Shown one piece after another: positions 1 to 10,398 of a stretch of 64,000 nt of DNA; the stretch's first letter is position 1; each line of letters starts with the position of its first letter. Source of the DNA: JBDTSW01 sp963807385 (lineage in GTDB: Bacteria; Actinomycetota; Thermoleophilia; Solirubrobacterales; 70-9); assembly GCA_963807385.1 (NCBI GenBank), contig CAWEBQ010000002.1:930001-994000 (forward strand), in the 5' to 3' direction. The position numbers and the translations under genes are program-made. The notes under the pieces were generated by a model, which did no database searches, was not told the origin of the DNA, and saw only the letters and a list, made by a program, of their open reading frames with translations.

Positions 1-373
1 AGGGATCCTTCACCCGCGCCTTGCAGCTCGGACATCTCAGGTAGCTTCGCTCGATCGGGAACGAGCAGTTGGGGCACGAGGACTCCTCCAGCTGGCGCAC
101 GCGGAGCTCGGCGGAGCGTGTCTCGAGTTCGCGCTCGCGCTTGTCGGCAAGGAACTCGGGTGGCCGCACGATGGAGTACACCAGCGGGCCGACGAAGGGG
201 AAGAAGGACGCCACCGTGGCACTCGTGACGAGCACTGGATCCTCCAGGCGCCGGCGTGCATCCATGTAGGTCCACACGATGAGCGCGATGTAAACCACGA
301 CCAGGAAAAGGATGATCAGGTTGACGGCCAGGTTAAGGCTGTCGTTGGTGATGCCGAAGAGGGCTGCGGGCAT
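1..373 (-). CDS. Zinc-ribbon membrane protein (C-terminus beyond window edge)
   Basis: The ATG at 373 opens a frame that runs off the left edge, giving about 124 residues. Residues 12-35 form a hydrophobic helix (LAVNLIILFLVVVYIALIVW). A second weaker hydrophobic stretch at about 48-68 is followed by a charged, probably coiled helix rich in Glu and Arg. Near the window edge are two CxxC pairs (CPNC and CPSC), a zinc-ribbon knuckle. Such proteins are membrane-anchored with a cytoplasmic zinc ribbon; no function can be assigned. The upstream folC operon is on the same strand, with about 85 bases between the small gene's stop and this start. Confidence 0.75.
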   Translation of the reverse strand, partial: MPAALFGITNDSLNLAVNLIILFLVVVYIALIVWTYMDARRRLEDPVLVTSATVASFFPFVGPLVYSIVRPPEFLADKRERELETRSAELRVRQLEESSCPNCSFPIERSYLRCPSCKARVKDP

Positions 374-457
374 GGGCGAGCGGGCAGTGTAGGCAGAAAG
401 GGCGGCGTTACGCGCACCTCGGCGCCCAGGCCGGGCGCGCCGCGCGGAGGCCCGGCG

Positions 458-577
458 CTAGAGGAATGTCCTCCCGAACAGGTACCCGAGCCCAAAGAAC
501 ACCAGGATCACGATCGCGACCACGGCCGCGACCAGCCCCATCATGTGCAGGAGCTCGGAGCGAGCCTCACGATCCAT
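458..577 (-). CDS. Small single-span membrane protein (39 aa)
   Basis: An ATG at 577 lies inside the last codons of folC, an 11-nt overlap that suggests translational coupling. The 39-residue product begins with a charged stretch (MDREARSELLH). A hydrophobic helix (GLVAAVVAIVILVFFGLGYL) follows, and the protein ends FGRTFL. A longer in-frame start at 658 exists but would overlap folC by 92 nt, so the short version is preferred. It is not recognised; the overlap with folC and the clean membrane helix are the evidence that it is real. Confidence 0.6.
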   Translation of the reverse strand: MDREARSELLHMMGLVAAVVAIVILVFFGLGYLFGRTFL

Positions 578-1853
578 AGCCAAGAAGGTAATGCGATCCA
601 GCAGCGAGCGCCACCCCGCCCCGGCGCTGGGCAAGCTCCCTGGCGCGCGCCAACGCAAACGCAGGCTGCACCAGGATCTCGACCTCGGCGACCCCTGCCC
701 GCCGAACCAGCCCGGCCAGCTCGGCGGCCGGGCGGGATCCGGCGCCCGCGCGCCCCGACCCCTCCAGCCTCACGGCTGGCACCTCGGTCACCACGGCGGC
801 GTCGAGCAGGGGCGCAAGCGGGGCGATGATGCCCTCCGCATCCTTCCCGGCCAGCACCGCGATGCACGCGACCACCGGTCGCCCCTCGGCGACCCCCGGA
901 AGCGCCTCGGCCAGGGCGCGCGCGCCATCGGGGTTGTGGGCGGCGTCGTAGACCGTGGGCGGATCCCCCCCGACGATCTCCATCCGGCCGGGGAGGCGAG
1001 TCTCCGCGGCCACGGCAGCGACGAGCTCCGGGTCGAGCGGGCCGGCGATCTGCTCGGACGCGGCGACGGCCACCGCCAGGTTGCCGGCCAGGTATGGCGC
1101 CCGGCGCGCCAGCGCGAGGGCGGCGGCGGGGTCGGCGGCGCTCACGACGCGCGCTTCCCGGTCCGCCGCGGTGCGCGTCGCAAGGGCCCGGATCTCCGGA
1201 TCCACGCGCCCGAGGACGAGCGCCGAGCCGGGTTGGAGCACAGCGAGCTTCTCTCCCGCGATCTCCAGAACGGTCTCCCCCAGGTACTCGGTGTGCTCGA
1301 TGCCGATGGAGGTCAGGGCAGTCACCCGCGAGGGGAGGACGTTCGTCGCGTCCAGCCGTCCTCCCAGCCCGGCCTCGACCACGGCCACCTCCACGCCGGC
1401 CGCGGCGAAGGCGACGAAGGCCGTTGCGGTCGCCGCCTCGAACTGGGTGACGAAATCGCCCTCATCCAACTCGCCCTCCACCGCGGCCATCGCGTCCGCG
1501 ACCTGGCTCGCAGCCGCTCCGAAGTCCTCGGAGCCGATCTCGGCGCCGCCTATCCGCACCCGCTCCGACCAGCGCTCATGGTGCGGCGAGAGGTACGCCC
1601 CCGTGGCGAATGCCACCCGTTCGAGCAGCGCGGCGGTCAGCAACGTCACCGACGACTTCCCGTTCGTGCCCACCACGTGGACCGACGCGAACCGCCGCTG
1701 GGGAGCGCCTAGCCTCTCCAGCAGCAGGGTTATGCGGTCGAGGCCGAAGCTCCAGCCGACGGGCTCGAGGCCGCGGAGCCACTGCTCGGCGTCGAACATC
1801 TTCCCCGTGGCGTGCTGCGCGGCGCGGCTGGGGGCCCCCCGTTTGCGGCTCAC
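567..1853 (-). CDS. folC: Bifunctional folylpolyglutamate synthase/dihydrofolate synthase
   Basis: FolC adds glutamate to folates and, in many bacteria, joins dihydropteroate to glutamate. The 428-residue protein has the Mur-ligase-type ATP loop GTNGKSS at residues 62-68 and the family signature YDAAHNPDGA near 310, and is of normal length. The start is GTG at 1853, whose last bases form the valS stop (GTGA overlap), so translation is probably coupled to valS. ATG at residue 19 is an alternative start. The valS-folC order is common in bacteria. Confidence 0.95.
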   Translation of the reverse strand: MSRKRGAPSRAAQHATGKMFDAEQWLRGLEPVGWSFGLDRITLLLERLGAPQRRFASVHVVGTNGKSSVTLLTAALLERVAFATGAYLSPHHERWSERVRIGGAEIGSEDFGAAASQVADAMAAVEGELDEGDFVTQFEAATATAFVAFAAAGVEVAVVEAGLGGRLDATNVLPSRVTALTSIGIEHTEYLGETVLEIAGEKLAVLQPGSALVLGRVDPEIRALATRTAADREARVVSAADPAAALALARRAPYLAGNLAVAVAASEQIAGPLDPELVAAVAAETRLPGRMEIVGGDPPTVYDAAHNPDGARALAEALPGVAEGRPVVACIAVLAGKDAEGIIAPLAPLLDAAVVTEVPAVRLEGSGRAGAGSRPAAELAGLVRRAGVAEVEILVQPAFALARARELAQRRGGVALAAGSHYLLGYGS

Positions 1854-4447
1854 TCGCCCTCGGGCGCCGCGGGGAGCTCGGCCAGCTCGGCCCTGTAGCC
1901 GTTCAGCTTTTCGCGCTCGGCCTCGACGACCTCGGGCGGGGCCTTCGCGACGAAGCCCTCGTTCCCCAGCTTCCGCTCACCCCTCTCGACCTCCGCGCGG
2001 AGCTCCCCGCGACGCGCCTCCACCCGCCGGCGGACCTCCTCCAGGTCGATCTCGTCGGAGGCCACGATCTCCAGCCCGCCGATGGTCACGAGCGCATCCC
2101 CGCCGTCGGCCCCGTCAAGGCTGAGGCGGGCGAGGCGGGCGACGAGATCCAGGGAGTCGCCGCCGGTGTCGCCGGAGGCCCGGGCGGGGAGCACGGTTGC
2201 GGCGGCCACGCCCGTGAGGTCGCGCCAGCGCCGGACGCTTCGCGTCAACTCGATCGCGGCCCCGATCGCGGACTCCGCGCCTGAGTCCACCAGCCCGTCG
2301 TCCGCCGTGGGGTAGGCGGCGATAACGAGCGGCCCCCGCTCCTGGGCTCCGGGCAGGTAGCTCCAGAGCTCCTCGGTAACGAAGGGCATCATCGGATGCG
2401 CGAGGCCGAGCACGCGGCCGAGGACGAACAGGAGGTTCTCGGCGACCTCGCGCTCCCCTTCGTAGAGGCGGGGCTTCACCATCTCCAGATACCAGTCGCA
2501 GAGCTCGGACCAGAAGAACTCGTAGAGCTCCAGCGCGGCGTGGGCGAAGTCGTAGGCGTCGAGCTTCTCCGAGACCGAGGCGACGGTCCGCTGCAGGCGG
2601 GAGAGGATCCAGCGATCCTCGGCTCGCTCGGGCTGCGGCTGCCCGCGCTCGACCTCGGCGTTCAGCAGCACCAGCCGCGACGCATTCCACATCTTGTTGG
2701 CGAAGTCGCGGCCCTGCTGGACCCGGTCCGCGGAGTAGCGCACGTCCTGGCTGGAGGACATGGCCAGCAGGCCGAAGCGCAGCGCGTCGGCCCCGTGCAC
2801 GTCGATCTCGTCCAGGGGGTCGATCCCGGTCCCGAGGGACTTCGACATCCGCCTCCCGTCGGGCGCCTGGATCACCGAATGGACGTAGACGTCGTCGAAC
2901 GGGATCCCCCCCGCGAACTCCAGTCCCATCATGACCATCCGGGCCACCCAGAGGAAGAGGATGTCCCGCGCCGTCGTCAGGAAGTCGGTCGGATAGAAGG
3001 CGGCGAGGAGCGGATCATCCGCCTCGGGCCAGCCCAGCGTCGCGAACGGCCAGAGCGCCGAGCTAAACCAGGTGTCGAGGACATCCTCCTCGCGGCGTAG
3101 CGGCCCCTCGCACGATCCGCAGCGCTCGGGCGCGTCGCCCTCCGCGACGAACACCTCCTCGCACGCATCGCAGTACCACACCGGAATCCGGTGCCCCCAC
3201 CAGAGCTGGCGGGAGATGCACCAGGGTCGGATATTCCTCATCCAGTCGAGGTAGACGCGCTTCCACTGGTCGGGCCGGATGCGGACCTCGTCGCGCTCGA
3301 CGACCTCGATCGCGGGCCCGGCCAGCTCGTCCATCCGGCAGAACCACTGCAGCGAGATCAGTGGCTCGATCCGCTCGCCCGAGCGCTGGGAGTACGGCAC
3401 CGAGTGCGTGTACTCCTCCTCGGCACGCAATAGGCCCTCCCCGCGCAGCGCCGCAACCACCGCCTGCTGTGCCTCGCTGGTGCTCATCCCGGCGAAGTCG
3501 CCGGCGTCGGCGGTCATCCGGCCGTCCTCCCCTATCACCGACAGCTCCTCCAGGCCGTGAGCCCGGCCGATCTCGAAGTCGTTGATGTCGTGGCCGGGCG
3601 TGATCTTCAGCGCGCCCGTGCCGAACCCGACCTCCACGTGCTCGTCGGCGATGATCGGCAGCCGCCTGCCCACCAGGGGCAGGATCGCGTGCCTGCCGAC
3701 CAGTTCACGATGGCGCTCGTCATCGGGGTTCACGGCGACGGCGGTGTCCGCGAGCATCGTCTCGGGGCGAACGGTCGCCACCGTGATCACCCCGTCGCCC
3801 TCCTCCAGCGGGTAGTCGATCTCGTAGAGCGTGTCAGTCACCTCGCGGTTCTCGACCTCCAGGTCGGAGATGACTGATCGCGAGCCGACGTCCCAGTTGA
3901 CCATGTAGTTGTCGCGGTAGATGTAGCCCTTGTCGTAGAGGGCCTTGAACACCCGGTAAACGGCCTTGACGTAACCCTCGTCCAGGGTGAACCGCTCGCG
4001 GTCGTAGTCGCAGGAGGCGCCGAGGCGCTGGTATTGCTCCACGATCCGGGACCCGTACTCGGCCTTCCACGCCCAGGCGCGCTCCATGAAGGCGTCATGC
4101 CCCAGCTCGTGGCGCGACGTCCCCTCTGCGCGGAGCTCCTTCTCGAGCACGGCGTGCACGGCGATGCTGGCGTGGTCGGTGCCGAGCAGCCAGAGCGTGT
4201 TGCGTCCCTGCATGCGGCGCTTGCGCGCCAGCACGTCCTGCATCGTCCCGTTGAGGGCGTGTCCCATGTGGAGCGCGCCGGTGACGTTCGGGGGCGGGAT
4301 CGCGATCGAGAAGTTCTCGGCCGCGGTTCCCTCCGCGGGCGGGTGAAAGTACCCGCCCTCGAGCCAGCCGGCGAAGACGCGCCCCTCGACCGCGGCGGGA
4401 TCCCACCGCGTCGTCTCCTCGAGCTGCTTGCGCCGCGCCGCGTCCAT
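1850..4447 (-). CDS. valS: Valyl-tRNA synthetase
   Basis: This class I aminoacyl-tRNA synthetase charges tRNA-Val. The 865-residue protein shows the HIGH motif as HMGH (residues 60-63, in PPPNVTGALHMGH) and the KMSKS loop as RMSKS near 533. An editing (CP1) domain lies between them, with CxxC pairs near residue 440 (CDAC and CGSC) probably binding zinc. The C-terminal 70 residues form the Glu/Arg-rich coiled-coil arm typical of ValRS. The ATG at 4447 has no Shine-Dalgarno sequence; a TAGACT box lies 7 nt upstream. It forms an operon with folC. Confidence 0.98.
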   Translation of the reverse strand: MDAARRKQLEETTRWDPAAVEGRVFAGWLEGGYFHPPAEGTAAENFSIAIPPPNVTGALHMGHALNGTMQDVLARKRRMQGRNTLWLLGTDHASIAVHAVLEKELRAEGTSRHELGHDAFMERAWAWKAEYGSRIVEQYQRLGASCDYDRERFTLDEGYVKAVYRVFKALYDKGYIYRDNYMVNWDVGSRSVISDLEVENREVTDTLYEIDYPLEEGDGVITVATVRPETMLADTAVAVNPDDERHRELVGRHAILPLVGRRLPIIADEHVEVGFGTGALKITPGHDINDFEIGRAHGLEELSVIGEDGRMTADAGDFAGMSTSEAQQAVVAALRGEGLLRAEEEYTHSVPYSQRSGERIEPLISLQWFCRMDELAGPAIEVVERDEVRIRPDQWKRVYLDWMRNIRPWCISRQLWWGHRIPVWYCDACEEVFVAEGDAPERCGSCEGPLRREEDVLDTWFSSALWPFATLGWPEADDPLLAAFYPTDFLTTARDILFLWVARMVMMGLEFAGGIPFDDVYVHSVIQAPDGRRMSKSLGTGIDPLDEIDVHGADALRFGLLAMSSSQDVRYSADRVQQGRDFANKMWNASRLVLLNAEVERGQPQPERAEDRWILSRLQRTVASVSEKLDAYDFAHAALELYEFFWSELCDWYLEMVKPRLYEGEREVAENLLFVLGRVLGLAHPMMPFVTEELWSYLPGAQERGPLVIAAYPTADDGLVDSGAESAIGAAIELTRSVRRWRDLTGVAAATVLPARASGDTGGDSLDLVARLARLSLDGADGGDALVTIGGLEIVASDEIDLEEVRRRVEARRGELRAEVERGERKLGNEGFVAKAPPEVVEAEREKLNGYRAELAELPAAPEGE

Positions 4448-4507
4448 GCGGGCGAGTCTAGTTGCGGCCTGGGCTGTCGCGGGGACGGCGCGCTAGCGTT
4501 CGCCCGC
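4448..4507. promoter_or_regulatory. Divergent promoter region between valS and the aldo/keto reductase
   Basis: Only 60 bp separate the divergent ATGs. TAGACT on the minus strand (4455-4460) is 7 nt before the valS ATG. TAGCGT on the plus strand (4494-4499) is 8 nt before the reductase ATG. Neither start has a Shine-Dalgarno sequence, so both transcripts are probably leaderless. Confidence 0.5.
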
Positions 4508-5643
4508 ATGGGATTGGACCCAACCCGCACGGCCCTGGGAACCTGGGGCGGCGGTCGCTTCATGCACTTCGGTGAGCCGATCGGCGACGCGCGGCTCGAG
4601 GCCCTGCTGCGGCCCGGGGGCGGAATCGACACGGTCATCACGGCCGACACCTACGGACAGGGCGACGCCGACGCACTCCTCGGCCGGGCGCTCGCCGGAA
4701 TCGACCGCGACGCATACAGCCTGGTCGGCGCGGTGGGGCACGACTTCTACGAGGGGGAGCGCGATGGCCCCCGCGGCTTCCCCCGCTTCACCGATCCCCG
4801 GCTGCGCGCACCGGACCAATACGCGAGCTACCTGAGGATGGCGGCCGAGCGCTCGCTCGAGCGTCTCGGCGCGGACTCATTCGACCTGCTGCTGCTCCAC
4901 AACCCGGACCGGACCGGGTACGAGAGCGAGGCGGTCTGGGACGGGATGGCGGGTCTTCGCGAGGCCGGCCTGACGCGCATGATCGGGGTCGCCCCGGGTC
5001 CGGCCAACGGCTTTACCCTCGACGTGATCCGGTGTATCGAGCGCTTCGGCGATCGCATCGACTGGGCGATGGTGATCCTCAACCCGCTCGAGCCGTGGCC
5101 CGGCGAGCTGCCGCTCGAAGCCGCCGCCGCCCACCAGGTCAGCGTGATCACCAGAGTCGTGGACTACGGCGGACTGCTGTGGGGCGACCTCGGACCGGGC
5201 ACGCCCATGGGCGAGCGCGACCACCGCCGCTTCCGGCCGCGGGCTGGGTGGAGGCAGGCCTCGAGCGGCTCGACGGGATACGGCCGATCGCCGAACGGGT
5301 CGGGCTCACACCGATCCAGCTCGCGTGCGCCTGGAACCTCGCCCACCCCGCCGTTGAGAGCTGCGCCCCGACGCTGATCCAGGAGGCCGGCGCCGGCGCC
5401 CTCGCGGTGGAGGACAAGCGCGCGGACCTTGGCGCCCTGCCCGAGCACCCCGACCTCGGGACCGAGGACGTGGCCGCAATCCGCGAGATCGGAGACAACA
5501 CGGGCTCGATGCGCCTGAAGGGCGCCAGCGCCGACCAGGACGAGGTGGCACCCGACCGCTGGCCGCTTGTAGAGGACCTTGTGGCGGCGGGGCGGCGCTA
5601 CGGAATCGACGCCGAGCGCGACCTCGCGACGCTGGCCGGCTGA
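4508..5643 (+). pseudogene. Aldo/keto reductase, single frameshift
   Basis: From ATG 4508 the frame encodes an aldo/keto-reductase-type TIM barrel. It has GTWGGG near the start, a strand FDLLLLHNPD near residue 130 (the usual LxHxPD region) and a clustered-water-side motif LNPLEP near 195. At about 5235-5240 the reading frame changes: the second half (GWVEAGLERLDGIRPIAERV to the stop at 5643) is in another frame. One missing base in the G/C run near CCGCGGGC would restore a protein of about 378 residues. The two halves join smoothly, so this is either an assembly error or a very recent lesion. It lies alone on the plus strand between valS and clpX. Confidence 0.75.
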
Positions 5644-5679
5644 GCGCTCCCAGCGCTTGGAGCGACGCCGCCGAGCGGC

Positions 5680-6969
<1,290 letters not shown>

Positions 6970-7104
6970 GGTCTATCTCCCTTCGACGGGCTGCGCCGTT
7001 CTTCCCTCGCAGGTTACGACACGCCCGGCCTTGGCTTTGACGCCTGGTAGTTACTCGACAGGTGGCGCCGTCCCTTCAAGTGAGCGCCGGCTTGCGGCCC
7101 CCGC

Positions 7105-7133
7105 TTGACGCCGGAGGTGGGAGGGGGTACGTT
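7105..7133 (+). promoter_or_regulatory. Sigma-70-like promoter of the secreted-protein cluster
   Basis: TTGACG (7105-7110), a 17-bp spacer and TACGTT (7128-7133) lie 35 nt before the TTG start at 7169. That start also has a strong GGAGGGGG ribosome site at 7157-7164. Confidence 0.6.
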
Positions 7134-7168
7134 GAGCATCGCGGGATCGACGGCCGGAGGGGGATGAC

Positions 7169-7651
7169 TTGAAGCTGCGTACCACCATCTGCATCGCCGC
7201 CGTCGCGGCGCTCACGTTGCCGGCAACCGCCGGCGCCGCGGTGAAGAGCTACGGCGGGGAGATCAACAGGGGCGGCAAGATCGGCATCAGGGCCGACTTC
7301 ATGGGTGGCGACCCCACCTATATCCCCAGCATGGCGTTCAAGGAGTTCCCGGCTACGTGCAACCGCAGCCCGTACCACCCCAAGATCCACCTGGATGTGA
7401 CCGGCATCGGCCCCGTCACCGACAAGAGGTTCGAGAGGGACTACCAGTTCGGCGACGGGGGCTACGTCTTCTTGAAGGGGACGTTCAAGAACGCCGCCAG
7501 GCGGATCGAGGGCGTCGTCAAGGCGAAGCTCAAGAAAAACGGCGGCCGGACCTGCCGGACGAAGGAGCGCGGCTACGACGTCAAGCTGGGCGGGACCTAC
7601 CCGTATAACGGCCCGAAGGTGAAGGTCCACAAGGCCTTCCGGATCCCCTAG
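7169..7651 (+). CDS. Small secreted protein, paralogue 1 (intact)
   Basis: The TTG start at 7169 follows the GGAGGGGG ribosome site. Residues 1-23 (MKLRTTICIAAVAALTLPATAGAA) are a clear Sec signal peptide. The mature part of about 137 residues begins KSYGGEINRGGKIGI and has a FPATC motif near residue 67. It is rich in Lys, Gly and alternating hydrophobic residues, suggesting an all-beta fold. The family is not characterised, but similar small secreted beta-rich proteins with a P-x-x-C motif are frequent in Thermoleophilia genomes (from memory). It heads a cluster of five relatives and is the best-preserved copy, with a convincing promoter. Confidence 0.7.
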   Translation: MKLRTTICIAAVAALTLPATAGAAVKSYGGEINRGGKIGIRADFMGGDPTYIPSMAFKEFPATCNRSPYHPKIHLDVTGIGPVTDKRFERDYQFGDGGYVFLKGTFKNAARRIEGVVKAKLKKNGGRTCRTKERGYDVKLGGTYPYNGPKVKVHKAFRIP

Positions 7652-7656
7652 GTCAC

Positions 7657-7686
7657 TTGACCTCGAGCGTGCGAAGCGGCTAGCTT
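7657..7686 (+). promoter_or_regulatory. Promoter in front of the decayed paralogue 2
   Basis: TTGACC (7657-7662), an 18-bp spacer and TAGCTT (7681-7686) lie 40 nt before the ATG at 7727. The promoter looks intact although the gene behind it is broken. Confidence 0.45.
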
Positions 7687-7726
7687 GCCCGTTGCAGGAT
7701 CGAGAAACCAAACGCCAGGGAGTTGC

Positions 7727-8216
7727 ATGAGGCTTCGCACCACCATCTGCATCGCCGCCATCACCGCCGCCCTCGCCGTGCCGGCGAGCACCGGAGCGGC
7801 GGAGCACTTCTACGGCGGCAAGATCTCGAACGGCGGCAAGATTGGCGTCGATGTGACGACGCTGAACGGCAAGCCCTTCCAGGTCAACGCGATGCGTTAC
7901 AAGAGGCTTCCGGCAACGTGCACCACCGCTCGTACACCATCGGCTCCACCTGGACCTTCACTAACTTCGCCGTCGAACAACAGGTTCGCGATCGACGGCC
8001 CGTGGTCGAGGGCGACGACCTGCTGTTCAAGGGGAGCTTCAGAAGGCAGGGCAGCAGGCTCGAGGGTGGATTAAGGAGGGGCCGACGGACTTCGGCCCAC
8101 CGGCGGGGACGTGCACCTCCGCGAACCGTCAGTACGAGGCGAGGCGCGGCAACAACGGACCGCACCCGCAGACGCCGAAGGCGAACCTCCATCGCGCCTT
8201 CCGCGTCGCCCGGTAG
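7727..8216 (+). pseudogene. Small secreted protein, paralogue 2 (several frameshifts)
   Basis: ATG 7727 starts a signal peptide almost identical to that of paralogue 1 (MRLRTTICIAAITAALAVPA), followed by a mature start EHFYGGKISNGGKIGVD. After RLPATCTT the coherent reading moves between frames: YTIGSTWTFTNFAV, then NNRFAIDGP, then VVEGDDLLFKGSFRRQGSRL. Last comes IKEGPTDFGPPAGTC continuing to HRAFRVAR and the stop at 8216. At least four frame changes are needed to follow the family across 490 bases, which is more than one sequencing error. The protein level resemblance to paralogue 1 is clear at both ends. Confidence 0.7.
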
Positions 8217-8284
8217 CGGATAGCGCGGTCGGCATCGTCGTCGCCACCGGTGAACGACGCATCTCGAACCCCTGGAGGCAGCTG

Positions 8285-8662
8285 GTGAAGCGTCCAATCG
8301 CGGCCAGCGTGGCGTGGCGGTCTCGCCGTCCCCACCATCGCCGGGGCCGGCCACGGTGCCCCGGCCACCAAGACGGCGGGCGGGAAGCTGGCCGTCAAGT
8401 TCACGGTTCTAAAGCAGGGAGGCAAGCCGGTGGGCGTCGATGACTTCCGGGTCCGGCGGCTGCCCATGATCTGCGAGGAGGGTGACGCGACGCTGAGGTT
8501 CAGCCTGCAGCCCGCCGCGCCCCCTACTTCCCGGTGAACAACAGGGACAAGTTCAAGGCGATCGGCGAGAGGTCGAAAAGCAAGGTCAAGATCATTGGCA
8601 AGTTCGTCACCAACGACAAGGTGAGGGGCCGCGTCAAGGGGGAGGGGAACTTCCCCAGCTAA
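8285..8662 (+). pseudogene. Small secreted protein, paralogue 3 (two frameshifts)
   Basis: A GTG at 8285 begins MKRPIAASVAWR. The signal peptide continues only in another frame (GLAVPTIAGAGHG). The middle part (KTAGGKLAVKFTVLKQGG, then RVRRLPMICEEGD) has the family P-x-x-C region. The stop after QPAAPPTSR breaks it, and the end (YFPVNNRDKFKAIGERSK to GEGNFPS, stop 8660-8662) is in a third frame. Both lesions are in G/C- or C-rich runs. It belongs to the same family as its neighbours and is non-functional as read. Confidence 0.65.
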
Positions 8663-8745
8663 GCGCTGACGACTGCATCGGTTCAAGGAGGGCTTCCGGC
8701 CGGGTAGCCTCCTGCCGCGGCTTGGAGCGCGACGCCGCCTCTAGC

Positions 8746-9198
8746 ATGCCGAACGGCAGCCGATCCTATCGGCCCTCGCCGCCCTGCCCCTTGCTCGCGC
8801 CCGTCGGCGCGGCGGCCGAGACCGCCCAGTCGGACCGCCGGGCAAGCGCGGACTTCCGGGTCATTCTCGACATCGGCTACAGGAACAGCAAGCCGAAGGT
8901 CGTGAAGACGTTCAAGTTCAAGCACGTTCGTGACGTGCGACTCGGGGCCGAAGCCGGTCGTTCACCACCGACAGCATGCCGCCCGCACTTTGGGCGGATG
9001 TCGGTAAACGGCAACGGCCGTTTCGGCCGCGTCTTCTCCAACAACGGCCAGAACTTCGACGGGAAGATCGTGATCCGGGGCAAGTTCCGCAACAAGCACA
9101 GTCTCGAGGGCACCCTGAAGATCAGGGGCGACTACCCGAACGCAGGCTACGAGGGCTGCTCGACCGGCAAGGTCGAGTGGACCGCCCAGGTCGGCTGA
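8746..9198 (+). CDS. Small secreted protein, paralogue 4 (N-terminus damaged)
   Basis: The frame from ATG 8746 (an in-frame TTG lies at 8722) ends with a well-formed family domain: RRASADFRVILDIGYRNSKP, GRMSVNGNGRFGRVFSNNGQ, GKIVIRGKFRNKHSLEGTLK and CSTGKVEWTAQVG. The N-terminal 28 residues do not make a signal peptide. A hydrophobic core, ILSALAALPLA, is present in another frame over the same bases (about 8763-8795), so the signal peptide has probably been frameshifted. The mature domain is intact. No promoter is evident in the 83 bases before it. Confidence 0.5.
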   Translation: MPNGSRSYRPSPPCPLLAPVGAAAETAQSDRRASADFRVILDIGYRNSKPKVVKTFKFKHVRDVRLGAEAGRSPPTACRPHFGRMSVNGNGRFGRVFSNNGQNFDGKIVIRGKFRNKHSLEGTLKIRGDYPNAGYEGCSTGKVEWTAQVG

Positions 9199-9273
9199 TC
9201 CGCGGCTCCCAGCGGGGGCCGAAGATCTCCGGCGTTGCGGCCGGCCGGCGTTAAGCTGCATGCAGCAGGGATC

Positions 9274-9756
9274 GTGTCCGGGCGAAACGGGGAACAGAGG
9301 CTTTGGCGTGCGGCGGCCGTCGTCGCGGTCGTCGCTGCAGTGAGCCTTCCGGCGCTCGCCGGCGCCGGACAGTCAACGCGCTACGCGGGGAAGTTCTCCA
9401 ACTCCGCGGGAACCGTCTCCTACAAGCTCGAGCGGGTACAGGGCAAGCGGCTGGTGACCCGCTGGAAGTGGGCGGGCTTCCCGGTGCTCTGCGCGGACGG
9501 CACGCAGCTCAGCCAGAGCAAGTACCTCTTCAACATGCGGGTCCGCAATCGGGCATTCAAGGGGCGTGCCGTCAGGCGGGACGGCGACAAGGTCGTGGGC
9601 GGCGCGAAGGTCACCGGGACCTTTGAGCGCGGATACGCATCCGCCTCGGGCGACTTCCGCGTCTGGGGCGAGGTCCCTGGCCAGCCCGAGCCCCATCAGG
9701 AGTGCGCGGGCACCGACACCTGGAACGCGACCGAGGCGATCACCCCGGCTCGCTGA
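9274..9756 (+). CDS. Small secreted protein, paralogue 5 (intact)
   Basis: The GTG at 9274, with a nearby GCAGGG ribosome site, is preferred over the TTG at 9235 because it puts a normal signal peptide at the N-terminus (LWRAAAVVAVVAAVSLPALAGAG). The mature 125 residues show the family pattern: TRYAGKFSNSAGTVSYKLER, then FPVLCADGTQ (P-x-x-C), then KVTGTFERGYASASGDFRV and a C-terminal CAGTDTWNA. Two cysteines, one central and one near the end, could form a disulfide. It is the last gene of the cluster and ends 24 bp before the clpP stop (convergent). Confidence 0.7.
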   Translation: MSGRNGEQRLWRAAAVVAVVAAVSLPALAGAGQSTRYAGKFSNSAGTVSYKLERVQGKRLVTRWKWAGFPVLCADGTQLSQSKYLFNMRVRNRAFKGRAVRRDGDKVVGGAKVTGTFERGYASASGDFRVWGEVPGQPEPHQECAGTDTWNATEAITPAR

Positions 9757-9780
9757 GCGCCCTAGTCGTGGCTGAGCGCG

Positions 9781-10389
9781 CTAGTGGTGCTCGATCACGC
9801 GGTCGACGATGGAGTACTCCTTCGCCTCCTCCGCGCTCATGAAGTAGTCGCGGTCGGTGTCCTGGGTGACCTTCTCGAACGGCTGCCCGGTGTGATGGGC
9901 GATGATCTCGTCGAGCCGGCGCCTTACGTCGATGATCTCGCGGGCGTGGATCTCGATGTCGGTCGCCTGACCGGAGAAGCCCGCGGAGACCTGGTGGATC
10001 AGGATCTTCGAGTTGGGGAGGGCCATCCGCTTCTCGGCCGCACCGCCGGCCAGGAGGAGCGCCCCCATGCTCATCGCGACGCCGACGCAGATTGTCTGCA
10101 CGTCGGGCTTGATGTACTGCATCGTGTCGTAGATAGCGAGGCCCGCGTACACCGACCCGCCGGGCGAGTTGATGTACATCGAGATGTCCTTGTCGGGATC
10201 CTCCGACTCGAGGTGGATGAGCTGGGCGACGATCAGGTTCGCGATGTCCTCGGTCACCGGGGTGCCCAGGAACACGATCCGCTCGTTCAGCAGTCGCGAG
10301 TAGATGTCGAACGCGCGCTCCCCCCGGGAGGTCTGCTCGACGACCATCGGGACCAACGGGCTGTTTCGGATCGGCTGACGTTCGCTCAT
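9781..10389 (-). CDS. clpP: ATP-dependent Clp protease proteolytic subunit
   Basis: ClpP is the serine peptidase of the Clp complex. The 202-residue protein has the nucleophile Ser107 (VAMSMGALL) and His132 (LIHQVSAG). The third catalytic residue is the Asp in the QDTDRDYFMSA region, and the handle helix is complete. Length and motifs are normal. ATG 10389 is preceded by a TAGACT box 9 nt upstream. It lies directly downstream of tig on the same strand, the usual order; the partner clpX is displaced by 2.8 kb. Confidence 0.98.
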   Translation of the reverse strand: MSERQPIRNSPLVPMVVEQTSRGERAFDIYSRLLNERIVFLGTPVTEDIANLIVAQLIHLESEDPDKDISMYINSPGGSVYAGLAIYDTMQYIKPDVQTICVGVAMSMGALLLAGGAAEKRMALPNSKILIHQVSAGFSGQATDIEIHAREIIDVRRRLDEIIAHHTGQPFEKVTQDTDRDYFMSAEEAKEYSIVDRVIEHH

Positions 10390-10398
10390 GCGGCGCGC

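Noticed and set aside
543..1712. A 389-codon plus-strand frame opposite folC
   Set aside because: Antisense shadow of folC with no domain; codon pattern follows the minus-strand gene.
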